Positions 1 through 5,661 of a stretch of 8,117 bases of DNA are shown here, piece after piece; within the stretch, counting starts at the first letter, position 1; every line of letters starts with the position of its first letter. A program made the position numbers and the translations under genes. Source of the DNA: an uncultured Clostridia bacterium. GTDB lineage: Bacteria; Bacillota_A; Clostridia; Peptostreptococcales; Anaerovoracaceae. The stretch spans positions 1 through 8,117 of the forward strand of contig CAMCER010000025.1 in the NCBI GenBank assembly GCA_945873875.1, written 5' to 3'. The notes below the pieces were generated by a model. The model was given only the letters and a program-made list of their open reading frames with translations. It ran no database searches and was not told the DNA's origin.

Positions 1-1206
1 CTTCTCCAGCTCTATGAACTGCTTCGCCACTCGCGGACTTCTTCCGTTGGCCCGGATGGCAAATCTTTCTGCCTTCATGACAAGTTCATCCTCAGGCATC
101 TTTATGCCGTAGTTTTCAGCAAGATTCCTGACGATATCCAGATAGTCGTCTCTTCCCGGACTGCTGAATGTGATGGTGAGCCCGAATCTGGCGGCAAGAC
201 TGGTCAGTTCCTGGAGTGTGTCGTTCACATGTATGTCGTCGCCTTCACGCTGGCTCATGGTCTCTTTCACCAGATGGCGCCTGTTGCTGGTGGCGTAGAT
301 AGCCACATTGTTCCCGAAGGCTGAGACGCTGCCTTCAAGCACCGCCTTCAGAGCTGAGAAGTTATCGTCGTTTCCCGAGAAGCTCAGGTCATCTATGAAG
401 ATTATGAATTTCAGCGGATTTGCAGAGATCTCGTCAAGCACTTCAGGGATCTCGTAAAGCTGCTCTTTTTTTATCTCTATGAGGCGGAGCCCCTGATCAG
501 CGAATTCGTTGGCCACGGCTTTGATCGTCGAGCTTTTGCCGGTGCCTGCGTCACCGTAAAGGAGCATGTTGCTGGCGCCTTTGCCTGCGACCAGAGCTTT
601 GGTGTTTTTTATGATCAGGTTTCTCTCCCGTTCATATCTGAAAAGCTGATCAAGCCTCTGGGGATCCGGATAGCTTACGGGGACCAGACGTCCTTCCTTT
701 ACGGAGAAGGCCCGGTAGCGCGCATACATTCCGTATCCTGTGACAGGCAGGCTTTCGATCATCTTCTGATAATCAGAAACCAGATCTGTTTTCGATGTGG
801 TCCATGACGGAAGTGTCAGACTGTTTACTTCCTCGGGAAGTGATTTTCTGATCCTGGCAGATGTGATCTGTGAGAATTTCTGAAGGATCTGAAGCTCGTT
901 CAGAAGACAGTCTTCTATCTGTTTTCCCATTTTCTTTCCTGCGGCTTTTCCCGTTACATAAAAGTTCTCGTCACAGAGGACCAGCCCCCGGACATAAGCG
1001 CTCCAGTCTGACGGCCTGCGGTCTGACACAGCCGCTGCTCTGAGCATGCTCGCATCTTTTTCGCAGTCTTCTAGGATGTCATCTCTTCTGGGACCTGTTC
1101 CTGAGCTGTATATCATGGAGACAAATTCACAGTACGCATCTGTGACGAAAGATGGATCCGCCTCGCTGAAGCAGTCATCTTCATCATCCATGGACTTTTC
1201 TTCCAT
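1..1206 (-). CDS. DUF815-family AAA+ ATP-binding protein, C-terminus cut by window edge
   Basis: The reading frame stays open from the left edge to ATG at 1204-1206, giving 402 visible codons. An in-frame stop at 1231-1233 lies just upstream. Walker A (GDAGTGKS) is at about residues 218-225 (bases 532-555). Walker B (FIIFIDD) ends at about D272-D273 (bases 388-393). A sensor-1-like stretch YATSNRRHLV follows, and then the FGL and DDYL segments typical of DUF815 proteins. The N-terminal 200 residues are helical and polar with no ATPase motif, as is usual in this family. DUF815 proteins are predicted cytoplasmic P-loop ATPases of unknown substrate; family members are usually a little over 400 residues, so only a short tail should be missing. 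A second ATG at 1189-1191 has a better-placed GGAAG eight bases upstream and could be the true start, shortening the protein by five residues. The family call is firm, the cellular role is unknown. Confidence 0.9.
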   Translation of the reverse strand, partial: MEEKSMDDEDDCFSEADPSFVTDAYCEFVSMIYSSGTGPRRDDILEDCEKDASMLRAAAVSDRRPSDWSAYVRGLVLCDENFYVTGKAAGKKMGKQIEDCLLNELQILQKFSQITSARIRKSLPEEVNSLTLPSWTTSKTDLVSDYQKMIESLPVTGYGMYARYRAFSVKEGRLVPVSYPDPQRLDQLFRYERERNLIIKNTKALVAGKGASNMLLYGDAGTGKSSTIKAVANEFADQGLRLIEIKKEQLYEIPEVLDEISANPLKFIIFIDDLSFSGNDDNFSALKAVLEGSVSAFGNNVAIYATSNRRHLVKETMSQREGDDIHVNDTLQELTSLAARFGLTITFSSPGRDDYLDIVRNLAENYGIKMPEDELVMKAERFAIRANGRSPRVAKQFIELEK

Positions 1207-1218
1207 GTATTCTTTTAT

Positions 1219-1291
1219 GGACCCTGCTAGCTATGAGACAGACTATAATTCAGTGTCTTTCATCAGCCCTATGAATATTGTCATAGGGTCC
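1219..1291 (-). promoter_or_regulatory. Dyad-rich leader of the DUF815 gene
   Basis: A perfect inverted repeat CCCTATGA-N6-TCATAGGG occupies 1267-1288, just upstream of the DUF815 gene on its coding strand. Its outer part, GGACCCT (minus strand, 1285-1291), is also complementary to AGGGTCC at 1219-1225, about 13 bases before the start codon. The local hairpin and the long-range pairing use the same bases, so they exclude each other. The dyad could be a repressor site or part of a folding leader. I found no convincing -35/-10 pair here; the AT-rich stretch 1300-1320, with the 12-base palindrome TTTATCGATAAA at 1301-1312, is the likeliest promoter zone. Confidence 0.35.
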
Positions 1292-1331
1292 AGTTTCTTT
1301 TTTATCGATAAAATATAATCATTCATAGTAA

Positions 1332-1376
1332 AAACCACAGATCACCGGCAGGTGCAGTCTGCTGTGCCGGTGATCT
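1332..1376 (-). terminator. Intrinsic terminator of ilvE
   Basis: A perfect 12-bp stem (AGATCACCGGCA at 1339-1350 with its complement at 1365-1376) encloses a 14-base loop. On the minus strand it is followed by GTGG and a run of five T. It begins 22 bases after the ilvE stop codon and separates ilvE from the DUF815 gene. Confidence 0.85.
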
Positions 1377-1397
1377 TCTCATTTTTCTTTATCGCTT

Positions 1398-2468
1398 TTA
1401 TTTTACTTCTACTGTCCAGCCCATCTCGTCTGCGACTTTTCCTGTCTGGATGCCGTAGATGGTGTCGTACATTTCCTGGGCAACAGGGCCGATGCCGCCG
1501 CCGTTGATCAGCATGGTCTCGCCCTTGTAGCGGAGTTCGCCGACAGGTGAGATAACTGCAGCTGTTCCGGATGCGAACATTTCTTCGAACTGTCCGTTCT
1601 TGTATGCCTCAACGATCTCGTCGATGGAGATGCGTCTTTCAGTTATCTTCATGCCCTTTTTCTTGAGGATCTGGATAACGGAATTTCTGGTGATTCCCGG
1701 TAGGATAGTTCCGTTGAGCGGTGCTGTGATGACTTCACCGTTGATCTTGAAGAAAGCGTTGGATGTTCCGATCTCTTCAACGTATTTTCTTTCAACGCCG
1801 TCCAGCCAGAGGATCTGTTCAAATCCCTGTTCGTGTGCTTCTTCCTGAGCTTTCAGGCTTGCAGCGTAGTTGCCGCCGCATTTGGCCTCGCCTGTGCCGC
1901 CCGGAGTAGCGCGGACGTATTTGTCCTCTACATATATCTTGGTCGGAGTGAGTCCGCCTTCATAGTAGGGGCCTACCGGACTCAGTATGATTATGAATTT
2001 ATATGAGTTTGCCCTGCGTACGCCGAGGAACGGTTCGTCGGCGATGATGAAAGGTCTGATGTACAGGGAAGTCCCTTCTTTTTCAGGGATCCAGTCTGCG
2101 TCGACTTTTACGATGGCCTTTACAGCTTCTACATACAGGTCCTCATCTACCTGAGGTATGCAGAGTCTGTCGTTGGTCCTGTTGGTTCTCTTGGCGTTCA
2201 TGTCAGGTCTGAATAAGAGCACGCGGCCGTCTGCGGTCTTATATGCCTTCAGTCCTTCGAACATCTCCTGGGCGTAGTGGAAAACAACTGCCGCAGGATC
2301 CAGTGAAAGTGGTCCGTAAGGAACGATCCTTCCGTCATGCCAGCCCTGTCCTTCTGTGTAGTCCATGATGAACATGTGGTCTGTGAATTCTGTTCCGAAT
2401 CTCAGCGTATCCGGATCCGGCTTTGCTTTAGGACTGGTGGTCCTGGTTACTGGAAAATCATAACTCAT
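1398..2468 (-). CDS. ilvE: Branched-chain amino acid aminotransferase
   Basis: This is a PLP-dependent fold-type IV transaminase that interconverts leucine, isoleucine and valine with their 2-oxo acids, using glutamate/2-oxoglutarate as partner; it acts in the cytoplasm. At 356 residues it has the length of the BCAT type found in Firmicutes and mitochondria, longer than the roughly 300-residue enterobacterial IlvE. The Schiff-base lysine is K196 in GEAKCGGNYAASLKAQ. E232 in EEIGTSNAFF should contact the pyridine nitrogen. Other family blocks visible are YAQEMFEGLKAY (65-76), LFRPDMNAKRTN (85-96), LPGITRNS (256-263) and FASGTAAVISPVG (298-310). The mammalian redox CxxC motif is absent. The start is well supported by AAGGAG at 2477-2482, eight bases before ATG. 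It has its own promoter and terminator, so it is probably monocistronic, away from the ilv/leu biosynthesis genes. No T-box leader is visible: the 5' UTR is only about 40 nt. Confidence 0.97.
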   Translation of the reverse strand: MSYDFPVTRTTSPKAKPDPDTLRFGTEFTDHMFIMDYTEGQGWHDGRIVPYGPLSLDPAAVVFHYAQEMFEGLKAYKTADGRVLLFRPDMNAKRTNRTNDRLCIPQVDEDLYVEAVKAIVKVDADWIPEKEGTSLYIRPFIIADEPFLGVRRANSYKFIIILSPVGPYYEGGLTPTKIYVEDKYVRATPGGTGEAKCGGNYAASLKAQEEAHEQGFEQILWLDGVERKYVEEIGTSNAFFKINGEVITAPLNGTILPGITRNSVIQILKKKGMKITERRISIDEIVEAYKNGQFEEMFASGTAAVISPVGELRYKGETMLINGGGIGPVAQEMYDTIYGIQTGKVADEMGWTVEVK

Positions 2469-2515
2469 AATAACATCTCCTTATATCTTTAGTTTATTAA
2501 GATCTGCAACAATTA

Positions 2516-2544
2516 ATTTTATCCCTGTTGTTTTCATATGTCAA
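2516..2544 (-). promoter_or_regulatory. ilvE promoter
   Basis: On the minus strand a consensus -35 TTGACA (2539-2544) is followed, after exactly 17 bases, by TAAAAT (2516-2521). The predicted start is near 2509, leaving about 40 nt of leader with a good ribosome site. AACAA and TTGTT arms flank the -10 and may be a weak operator. Confidence 0.85.
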
Positions 2545-2566
2545 ACGCCGGGAGAAAGCCCGGCGC
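2545..2566 (-). terminator. Probable intrinsic terminator of the RNase H gene
   Basis: A GC-only 7-bp stem (CGCCGGG 2546-2552 with CCCGGCG 2559-2565) has a 6-base loop and starts about 26 bases past the RNase H stop. The T run on the minus strand is only TTT, and these bases run directly into the ilvE -35 box TTGACA. Termination may therefore be partial, with some read-through into ilvE. Confidence 0.6.
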
Positions 2567-2591
2567 TCAAAATCAGGATGTATGCGGCATT

Positions 2592-3143
2592 TTATCTGAT
2601 GCTGTCGATGCCGTCGTTCACAAGCTTGTCTGCCAGGTTGTTCATCTCCGTTATGTGACGGAAATCCTCCATGGTGAAATCACGGCCGTTCCACTGGCAG
2701 AATTTATCGTAGAGTTTTTTCACGTCAGTTGCCGGATGATCCAGATTCACATGGCCCTTGACCCGGAAGAAAGAGATGTCGTGCTCCTCAAGATACGGCA
2801 GCAGCATCTCCCACAGGTCCCGGTTGCCCACGTCCTTTTTCTGCTTTGTCTTCCAGCCGTTTTTCAACCAGTTCTCATACCACTTCTCTCTGAAGCAGTT
2901 CATCAGATATGAACTGTCTGAGAAAACGTGGATGATTTGATCCGGTTTGGTTATGGCCTCGAACGCCTTTAAGAGTCCGGTCATCTCCATGCGGTTGTTG
3001 GTGGTATCAGGCTCGCTCCCGAATAGTTCTTTTTTATGCGGGCCAAACTCAAGGACAGCGCCCCAGCCCCCCAGATTCTTATCGTTCTGATTGCCGGCGC
3101 AGCCGCCGTCTGTATATATGTTGAGGATAGTTCTGTTTCCCAT
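2592..3143 (-). CDS. rnhA: Ribonuclease HI
   Basis: RNase HI cuts the RNA strand of RNA-DNA hybrids in the cytoplasm, removing primers and R-loops with two Mg2+ ions. The four carboxylates are visible: D12 in YTDGGCAGN, E53 in NNRMEMTGLLKA, D76 in FSDSSYL and D172 in NNLADKL. The catalytic-loop histidine is probably H131 in FRVKGH. The basic handle region WLKNGWKTKQKKDVGNRDLW (92-111) is present. Oddly, about 36 residues (roughly 132-167, rich in D, K and aromatics) separate the KGH histidine from the final NxxAD block, where E. coli RNase HI has about ten. This makes the protein 183 residues against about 155. The start is ATG at 3141-3143 with AAGGGG (3149-3154) five bases upstream. It has its own promoter and lies divergent to walJ. 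The family call is firm; the insertion may be a clade-specific trait. Confidence 0.95.
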   Translation of the reverse strand: MGNRTILNIYTDGGCAGNQNDKNLGGWGAVLEFGPHKKELFGSEPDTTNNRMEMTGLLKAFEAITKPDQIIHVFSDSSYLMNCFREKWYENWLKNGWKTKQKKDVGNRDLWEMLLPYLEEHDISFFRVKGHVNLDHPATDVKKLYDKFCQWNGRDFTMEDFRHITEMNNLADKLVNDGIDSIR

Positions 3144-3163
3144 TATTTCCCCTTTCCGGCTTT

Positions 3164-3196
3164 GCGCACGCGTTTTTCAGCACGCCTGCGCTTTTT
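3164..3196 (+). terminator. Terminator-like hairpin in the rnhA leader, oriented rightward
   Basis: GCGCACGCGT (3164-3173) pairs with ACGCCTGCGC (3182-3191) at nine of ten positions over an 8-base loop and is followed by TTTTT on the plus strand. No plus-strand gene ends here. In the minus-strand rnhA transcript the same bases form a hairpin in the 5' UTR, 20 bases before the start codon. It may block antisense transcription, stabilise the rnhA leader, or be fortuitous. Confidence 0.4.
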
Positions 3197-3207
3197 CTAT
3201 TTTCTTG

Positions 3208-3236
3208 ATTGTACTAAAAAAACAGTTGATGCTCAA
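3208..3236 (-). promoter_or_regulatory. rnhA promoter
   Basis: On the minus strand TTGAGC (3231-3236) and TACAAT (3208-3213) are separated by exactly 17 bases. The predicted start is near 3201, giving a leader of nearly 60 nt that contains the 3164-3191 hairpin. The promoter lies back to back with the walJ promoter. Confidence 0.75.
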
Positions 3237-3268
3237 GGGCAAGAGAGAGCAAAAACAGAGGGATACTG

Positions 3269-3277
3269 TGTTATAAT
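3269..3277 (+). promoter_or_regulatory. walJ extended -10 promoter
   Basis: TG-T-TATAAT (3269-3277) is a consensus extended -10. No good -35 is seen at 16-18 bases upstream (GCAAAA at 3249-3254), which fits promoters that depend on the extended -10. The start near 3284 gives a leader of about 30 nt. The same TGTTATAAT string occurs before the last gene in the window. Confidence 0.7.
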
Positions 3278-3313
3278 GTCACGTGTGAAAACTGACAGAA
3301 AGGGAGGGATAAT

Positions 3314-4129
3314 ATGTCATTCAGCTTCTGTTCCTTTTCAAGCGGAAGCAGCGGTAACTGTTATCTGATAAAAAACACCAGCTCGGCGCTTTTAGTGGAT
3401 GCCGGCATAAGCGGGAAAAAGATACTTGAAGGCCTTGAAGAGACCGGCACCGGACCGGAGCAGGTAAAAGGGCTTTTCATCACTCACGAGCATGAGGATC
3501 ATATCAAAAGCATCCGTGTGCTGGGGAAGAAACTTCCTGAGATGTCAGCATACGCTAATGAAGCGACATGGCAGCAGATAGAAGTCATAAAGGATCACAG
3601 ACTCCCTCCGGACAGGGTCAATGTGCTGACTACAGGAGAGACTATAGAGCCGGATGATCTGGGAGGGATCCGGGTCAGACCTTTTCACATTTCCCATGAT
3701 GCTGCAGAGCCTGTGGGATACTCTTTTTCCCATGAGGGCAGAAAAGTCAGCATACTTACAGATACAGGCTGCATAACAGATGATATATTTGGAGAGATCC
3801 AGGATGCTGATCTTCTGGTGCTCGAGGCCAACCATGAGCCTCAGATACTGCAGTACAGCAGATACCCTTACTCAGTAAAGCAGCGAATAATCAGCGACAT
3901 GGGGCACCTTTCAAATGAATGCGCAGGCCGGTGCATTTGCCGTCTGGTAAAGGAGAATCCGAAAAAGCGGCAGATCCTTTTAGGGCATCTTTCTCATGAG
4001 AACAATATGCCCGATCTTGCGCTGATGACCATAAGAAACATCCTGGCGGAGGAAGATATATATACCGGTGGGGATACGAAAATCGATGTGGTGCTGAGAA
4101 ACCAGATGAGCAGGATATATGAGCTGTGA
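3314..4129 (+). CDS. walJ: WalJ/YycJ-family metallo-beta-lactamase-fold hydrolase
   Basis: This is a cytoplasmic MBL-fold protein, 271 residues, near the 264 of Bacillus YycJ. In Firmicutes the gene belongs to the walRK (yyc) cluster; YycJ has been linked to cell-wall control and shown to be a DNA exonuclease active in mismatch repair. The N-terminal block CSFSSGSSGNCYLI (6-19) is typical. Metal ligands visible are H58, H60, D62 and H63 in THEHEDH, H128 in HISHD, and D150 in TDTG; LEANHE (170-175) is a further family block. The C-terminal signatures SDMGHLSN (194-201, H198) and LGHLSHENN (223-231) match WalJ rather than generic MBL proteins. The start ATG has a strong GGGAGG site six bases upstream. 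rlmH follows after 90 bases, which keeps the Firmicute yycJ-rlmH neighbourhood, although walR, walK and the HtrA-type protease are not in this window. Confidence 0.93.
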   Translation: MSFSFCSFSSGSSGNCYLIKNTSSALLVDAGISGKKILEGLEETGTGPEQVKGLFITHEHEDHIKSIRVLGKKLPEMSAYANEATWQQIEVIKDHRLPPDRVNVLTTGETIEPDDLGGIRVRPFHISHDAAEPVGYSFSHEGRKVSILTDTGCITDDIFGEIQDADLLVLEANHEPQILQYSRYPYSVKQRIISDMGHLSNECAGRCICRLVKENPKKRQILLGHLSHENNMPDLALMTIRNILAEEDIYTGGDTKIDVVLRNQMSRIYEL

Positions 4130-4197
4130 ACCGGCGGAGAATATCGCGGCGCAACGTAAAAGTTGGCAGGACAACATTCGGCGCCGGATGCTGTCTA

Positions 4198-4203
4198 TAT
4201 AAT
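4198..4203 (+). promoter_or_regulatory. Possible -10 element before rlmH
   Basis: TATAAT at 4198-4203 lies 16 bases before the rlmH start codon. There is no convincing -35 at a normal distance (CATTCG at 4175-4180), and a start near 4210 would leave only about ten leader bases. rlmH also lacks a clear Shine-Dalgarno sequence, so it may be read from walJ transcripts or as a near-leaderless mRNA. Confidence 0.35.
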
Positions 4204-4219
4204 GTGATTTGATAGAAGT

Positions 4220-4699
4220 ATGAATATTTCAGTAATCTGTGTTGGAAAACTCAAAGAAAAGTACTGGAGTGATGCGGTGGCGGAATACAGCAAACGTCTT
4301 AAAAGCTACTGCGCTCTCTCTGTGCGGGAAATGAAGGAGGCGCGTCTTCCGGCAAATGCCTCACCTGCTGATGAGGAGGCGGTGAAGACTGCGGAAGGCA
4401 GAGCGATCCTGGATACTTTGAGACCTGGAGATTTCGTTATCAGCCTTGAGATAAAAGGAAAAAAACTTTCTTCAGAGGGTCTGGCTGATAAGATCTCACA
4501 GCTGGCTCTGGACGGGAAAAGTGACATCGCTTTCATAATCGGAGGTTCCCTGGGGCTCTCTGATGAAGTCAGCAGACGGGCTGACATGAAGCTTTCTTTT
4601 TCGGACATGACCTTTCCGCATCAGATGATGAGGGTCATACTTCTGGAGCAGATATACAGAGCATTCAAGATCAACAGGAACGAGACTTACCATAAGTGA
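4220..4699 (+). CDS. rlmH: 23S rRNA (pseudouridine1915-N3)-methyltransferase RlmH
   Basis: RlmH is a SPOUT-class enzyme that transfers a methyl group from S-adenosylmethionine to pseudouridine 1915 in helix 69 of 23S rRNA on the assembled 70S ribosome. The protein is 159 residues, exactly the family norm. It opens with the family block ISVICVGKLKEKYW (3-16). The SAM-binding trefoil knot is marked by FIIGGSLGLS (105-114), LSFSDMTFPHQMMRVILLEQ (125-144) and the conserved C-terminal YHK (157-159). The usual GEPYHK end is NETYHK here, a mild variation. Upstream it has only a weak ribosome site, so translation may rely on coupling or a short leader. It follows walJ and precedes the Crp/Fnr regulator by 42 bases with no terminator between, so the last two are probably co-transcribed. 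Confidence 0.97.
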   Translation: MNISVICVGKLKEKYWSDAVAEYSKRLKSYCALSVREMKEARLPANASPADEEAVKTAEGRAILDTLRPGDFVISLEIKGKKLSSEGLADKISQLALDGKSDIAFIIGGSLGLSDEVSRRADMKLSFSDMTFPHQMMRVILLEQIYRAFKINRNETYHK

Positions 4700-4741
4700 C
4701 CGGTCTGCTCTGAAACTGAGTAAAACAGGCGGAAGAAACGA

Positions 4742-5404
4742 ATGGAAGGAAAAAGATACACACCCCTGCTGAGCAGATCCCAGCTTTTCAAAGGATTTTC
4801 AGAAAAAGAAATAGATGAGATCTACGACGAGATAATGCCTCATGCCCGCACATACGCGGAGGATGAGATATTGTATTTCGAAGGGGATGAGGTGCGTCGT
4901 TTTTCTGTCCTGTTTTCAGGCAGCGTCAGAGCCGAGAAAGTATATGAAGAGGGCAGTGTACATATCCTGAACGTGTTCTATCCGGGTGAGACCTTCTGTA
5001 TCGAGGAGGCAGCTTCACTGACCGGGGCTTCTCCTGTGAATTATGTGGCGGCAGGCGGTCCGGCGACTGTGGTGAGCATCGAGCTTCGCAGGCTGATGAA
5101 TACGCCCTTTGGAGACAGGTTCAACCAGAATCTCATCTATTCGCTGGCAGACGACTGCATAAGAAGACTTTACAAGACTGAGATGCTGGCTATCCGGGGC
5201 CTGCGTGAGAGGATAATGACCTACTTTGAGAGGATGTACGCCAAGACCGGCATGAGGACTTTCGGCATCAACATGGACCGGGAGCGTTTCGCCCAGTACC
5301 TGTGTGTCAACAGAAGCGCCCTTTCAAATGAACTCAGTAAAATGAAGCAGGACGGGCTCATAGATTACAGGAAAGGGACCTTCACACTTCTGACTAAAGA
5401 CTGA
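4742..5404 (+). CDS. Crp/Fnr-family transcriptional regulator
   Basis: This 220-residue cytoplasmic regulator has the two-domain Crp/Fnr plan. An N-terminal cyclic-nucleotide-binding-like beta-barrel covers about residues 12-118 (LFKGFSEKE, ILYFEGDE, LFSGSVRAEK, FYPGETF). A dimerisation helix follows at about 125-168, then a C-terminal winged helix-turn-helix at about 170-217. The recognition helix lies in VNRSALSNELSKMKQDGLI (189-207), a form common in clostridial members. The cAMP-contact RSA/RTA pattern after the PGE turn is replaced by SPVNYVA, so cAMP is unlikely to be the ligand. Cysteines are scattered (86, 139, 188) with no N-terminal Fnr-type cluster, so an oxygen-sensing Fe-S centre is not indicated. 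The signal is unknown. The start ATG has a modest GGAAG site. It is probably in an operon with rlmH. The neighbouring EamA transporter and the dyads at 5447-5499 are candidate targets, by position only. Confidence 0.88.
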   Translation: MEGKRYTPLLSRSQLFKGFSEKEIDEIYDEIMPHARTYAEDEILYFEGDEVRRFSVLFSGSVRAEKVYEEGSVHILNVFYPGETFCIEEAASLTGASPVNYVAAGGPATVVSIELRRLMNTPFGDRFNQNLIYSLADDCIRRLYKTEMLAIRGLRERIMTYFERMYAKTGMRTFGINMDRERFAQYLCVNRSALSNELSKMKQDGLIDYRKGTFTLLTKD

Positions 5405-5440
5405 AATCCGGCAGTTCAGAAGAAAAAGTGATTTTTTATC

Positions 5441-5465
5441 AAAAATGTTGGCGCGCCAACTTTTT
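5441..5465 (+). terminator. Perfect 14-base palindrome with A/T arms: terminator or operator
   Basis: GTTGGCGCGCCAAC (5447-5460) is a perfect palindrome flanked by AAAAAT and TTTTT, 42 bases past the Crp/Fnr stop codon. As RNA it folds to a 5-bp stem with a CGCG loop and a U5 tail, which fits an intrinsic terminator for the rlmH-regulator unit. The stem is short for that role, and the perfect dyad, next to a -35-like TTGACT, could equally be a protein-binding site. Confidence 0.55.
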
Positions 5466-5499
5466 GACTCGCCCGCCAATGTTATATTACATAATGTAA
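5464..5499 (+). promoter_or_regulatory. Candidate promoter with overlapping dyads
   Basis: TTGACT (5464-5469) sits at the end of the palindrome's T run. The region 16-26 bases downstream offers TATTAC, TTACAT or CATAAT, none at full consensus with ideal spacing. This zone contains a perfect dyad TTACAT-A-ATGTAA (5487-5499), and ATGT (5479-5482) with ACAT (5489-5492) forms a second, overlapping one. The layout resembles a regulated promoter with an operator on its -10. GCCAATGTT (5475-5483) is an inverted, imperfect copy of half of the 5447-5460 palindrome. Confidence 0.4.
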
Positions 5500-5580
5500 A
5501 CAGAAGAAATCCATAAATGTTGTTTTTCTGATAATAATTTGTCTTGATATCTGAGAAAAGAGAGGCCGCCTCTCTTTTTT
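5500..5580 (+). ncRNA. Candidate small RNA between dyad promoter and strong terminator
   Basis: A transcript from the promoter near 5464-5495 would end at the terminator 5556-5580 after about 80 nt. The interval has no ORF with a ribosome site, is AU-rich and mostly unstructured before the final hairpin. That shape is common for bacterial regulatory RNAs, but no known family is recognised. The alternative is that the terminator is merely a second stop for the upstream operon. Confidence 0.3.
5556..5580 (+). terminator. Strong bidirectional intrinsic terminator
   Basis: AAAAGAGAGG (5556-5565) pairs perfectly with CCTCTCTTTT (5569-5578) around a 3-base loop CCG. Six T follow the GC part on the plus strand, and on the minus strand TTTT follows. 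It isolates the Crp/Fnr operon and any small RNA from the transporter gene downstream. Confidence 0.8.
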
Positions 5581-5597
5581 CAGTTGTAAACCACATG

Positions 5598-5616
5598 ACC
5601 GGATCCTGCATCCGGT
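5598..5616. promoter_or_regulatory. Dyad upstream of the transporter promoter
   Basis: ACCGGAT-CCTGC-ATCCGGT is a perfect 7-base inverted repeat with a 5-base spacer. Its end is ten bases before the -35 box at 5627. There is no following T run, so an operator or activator site is more likely than a terminator. The binding protein is unknown. Confidence 0.4.
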
Positions 5617-5626
5617 GTGAGATGTA

Positions 5627-5655
5627 TTGTCTGCCTGCGGAGTATATAATATAAT
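5627..5655 (+). promoter_or_regulatory. Promoter of the EamA transporter gene
   Basis: TTGTCT (5627-5632) is followed after exactly 17 bases by TATAAT (5650-5655). A second TATAAT at 5645-5650 overlaps but is too close to the -35. The predicted start near 5662 gives a leader of about 100 nt. Confidence 0.75.
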
Positions 5656-5661
5656 GATGTG

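Noticed and set aside
1046..1318. Serine-rich 90-codon plus-strand ORF opposite the DUF815 N-terminus
   Set aside because: It is the antisense image of an acidic stretch in the DUF815 protein and has no ribosome site or family match.
2469..2520. T-box or amino-acid attenuator before ilvE
   Set aside because: With the strong promoter at 2516-2544 the leader is only about 40 nt and has no terminator/antiterminator or specifier loop.
2538..2912. Plus-strand ORF of 124 codons opposite the RNase H gene
   Set aside because: The minus strand here encodes all four catalytic residues of RNase HI; the plus frame is a shadow with no ribosome site.
4130..4219. Terminator between walJ and rlmH
   Set aside because: Only short overlapping CAAC/GTTG pairings and a CGGCGCCG palindrome without a T run are present, not enough for an intrinsic terminator.
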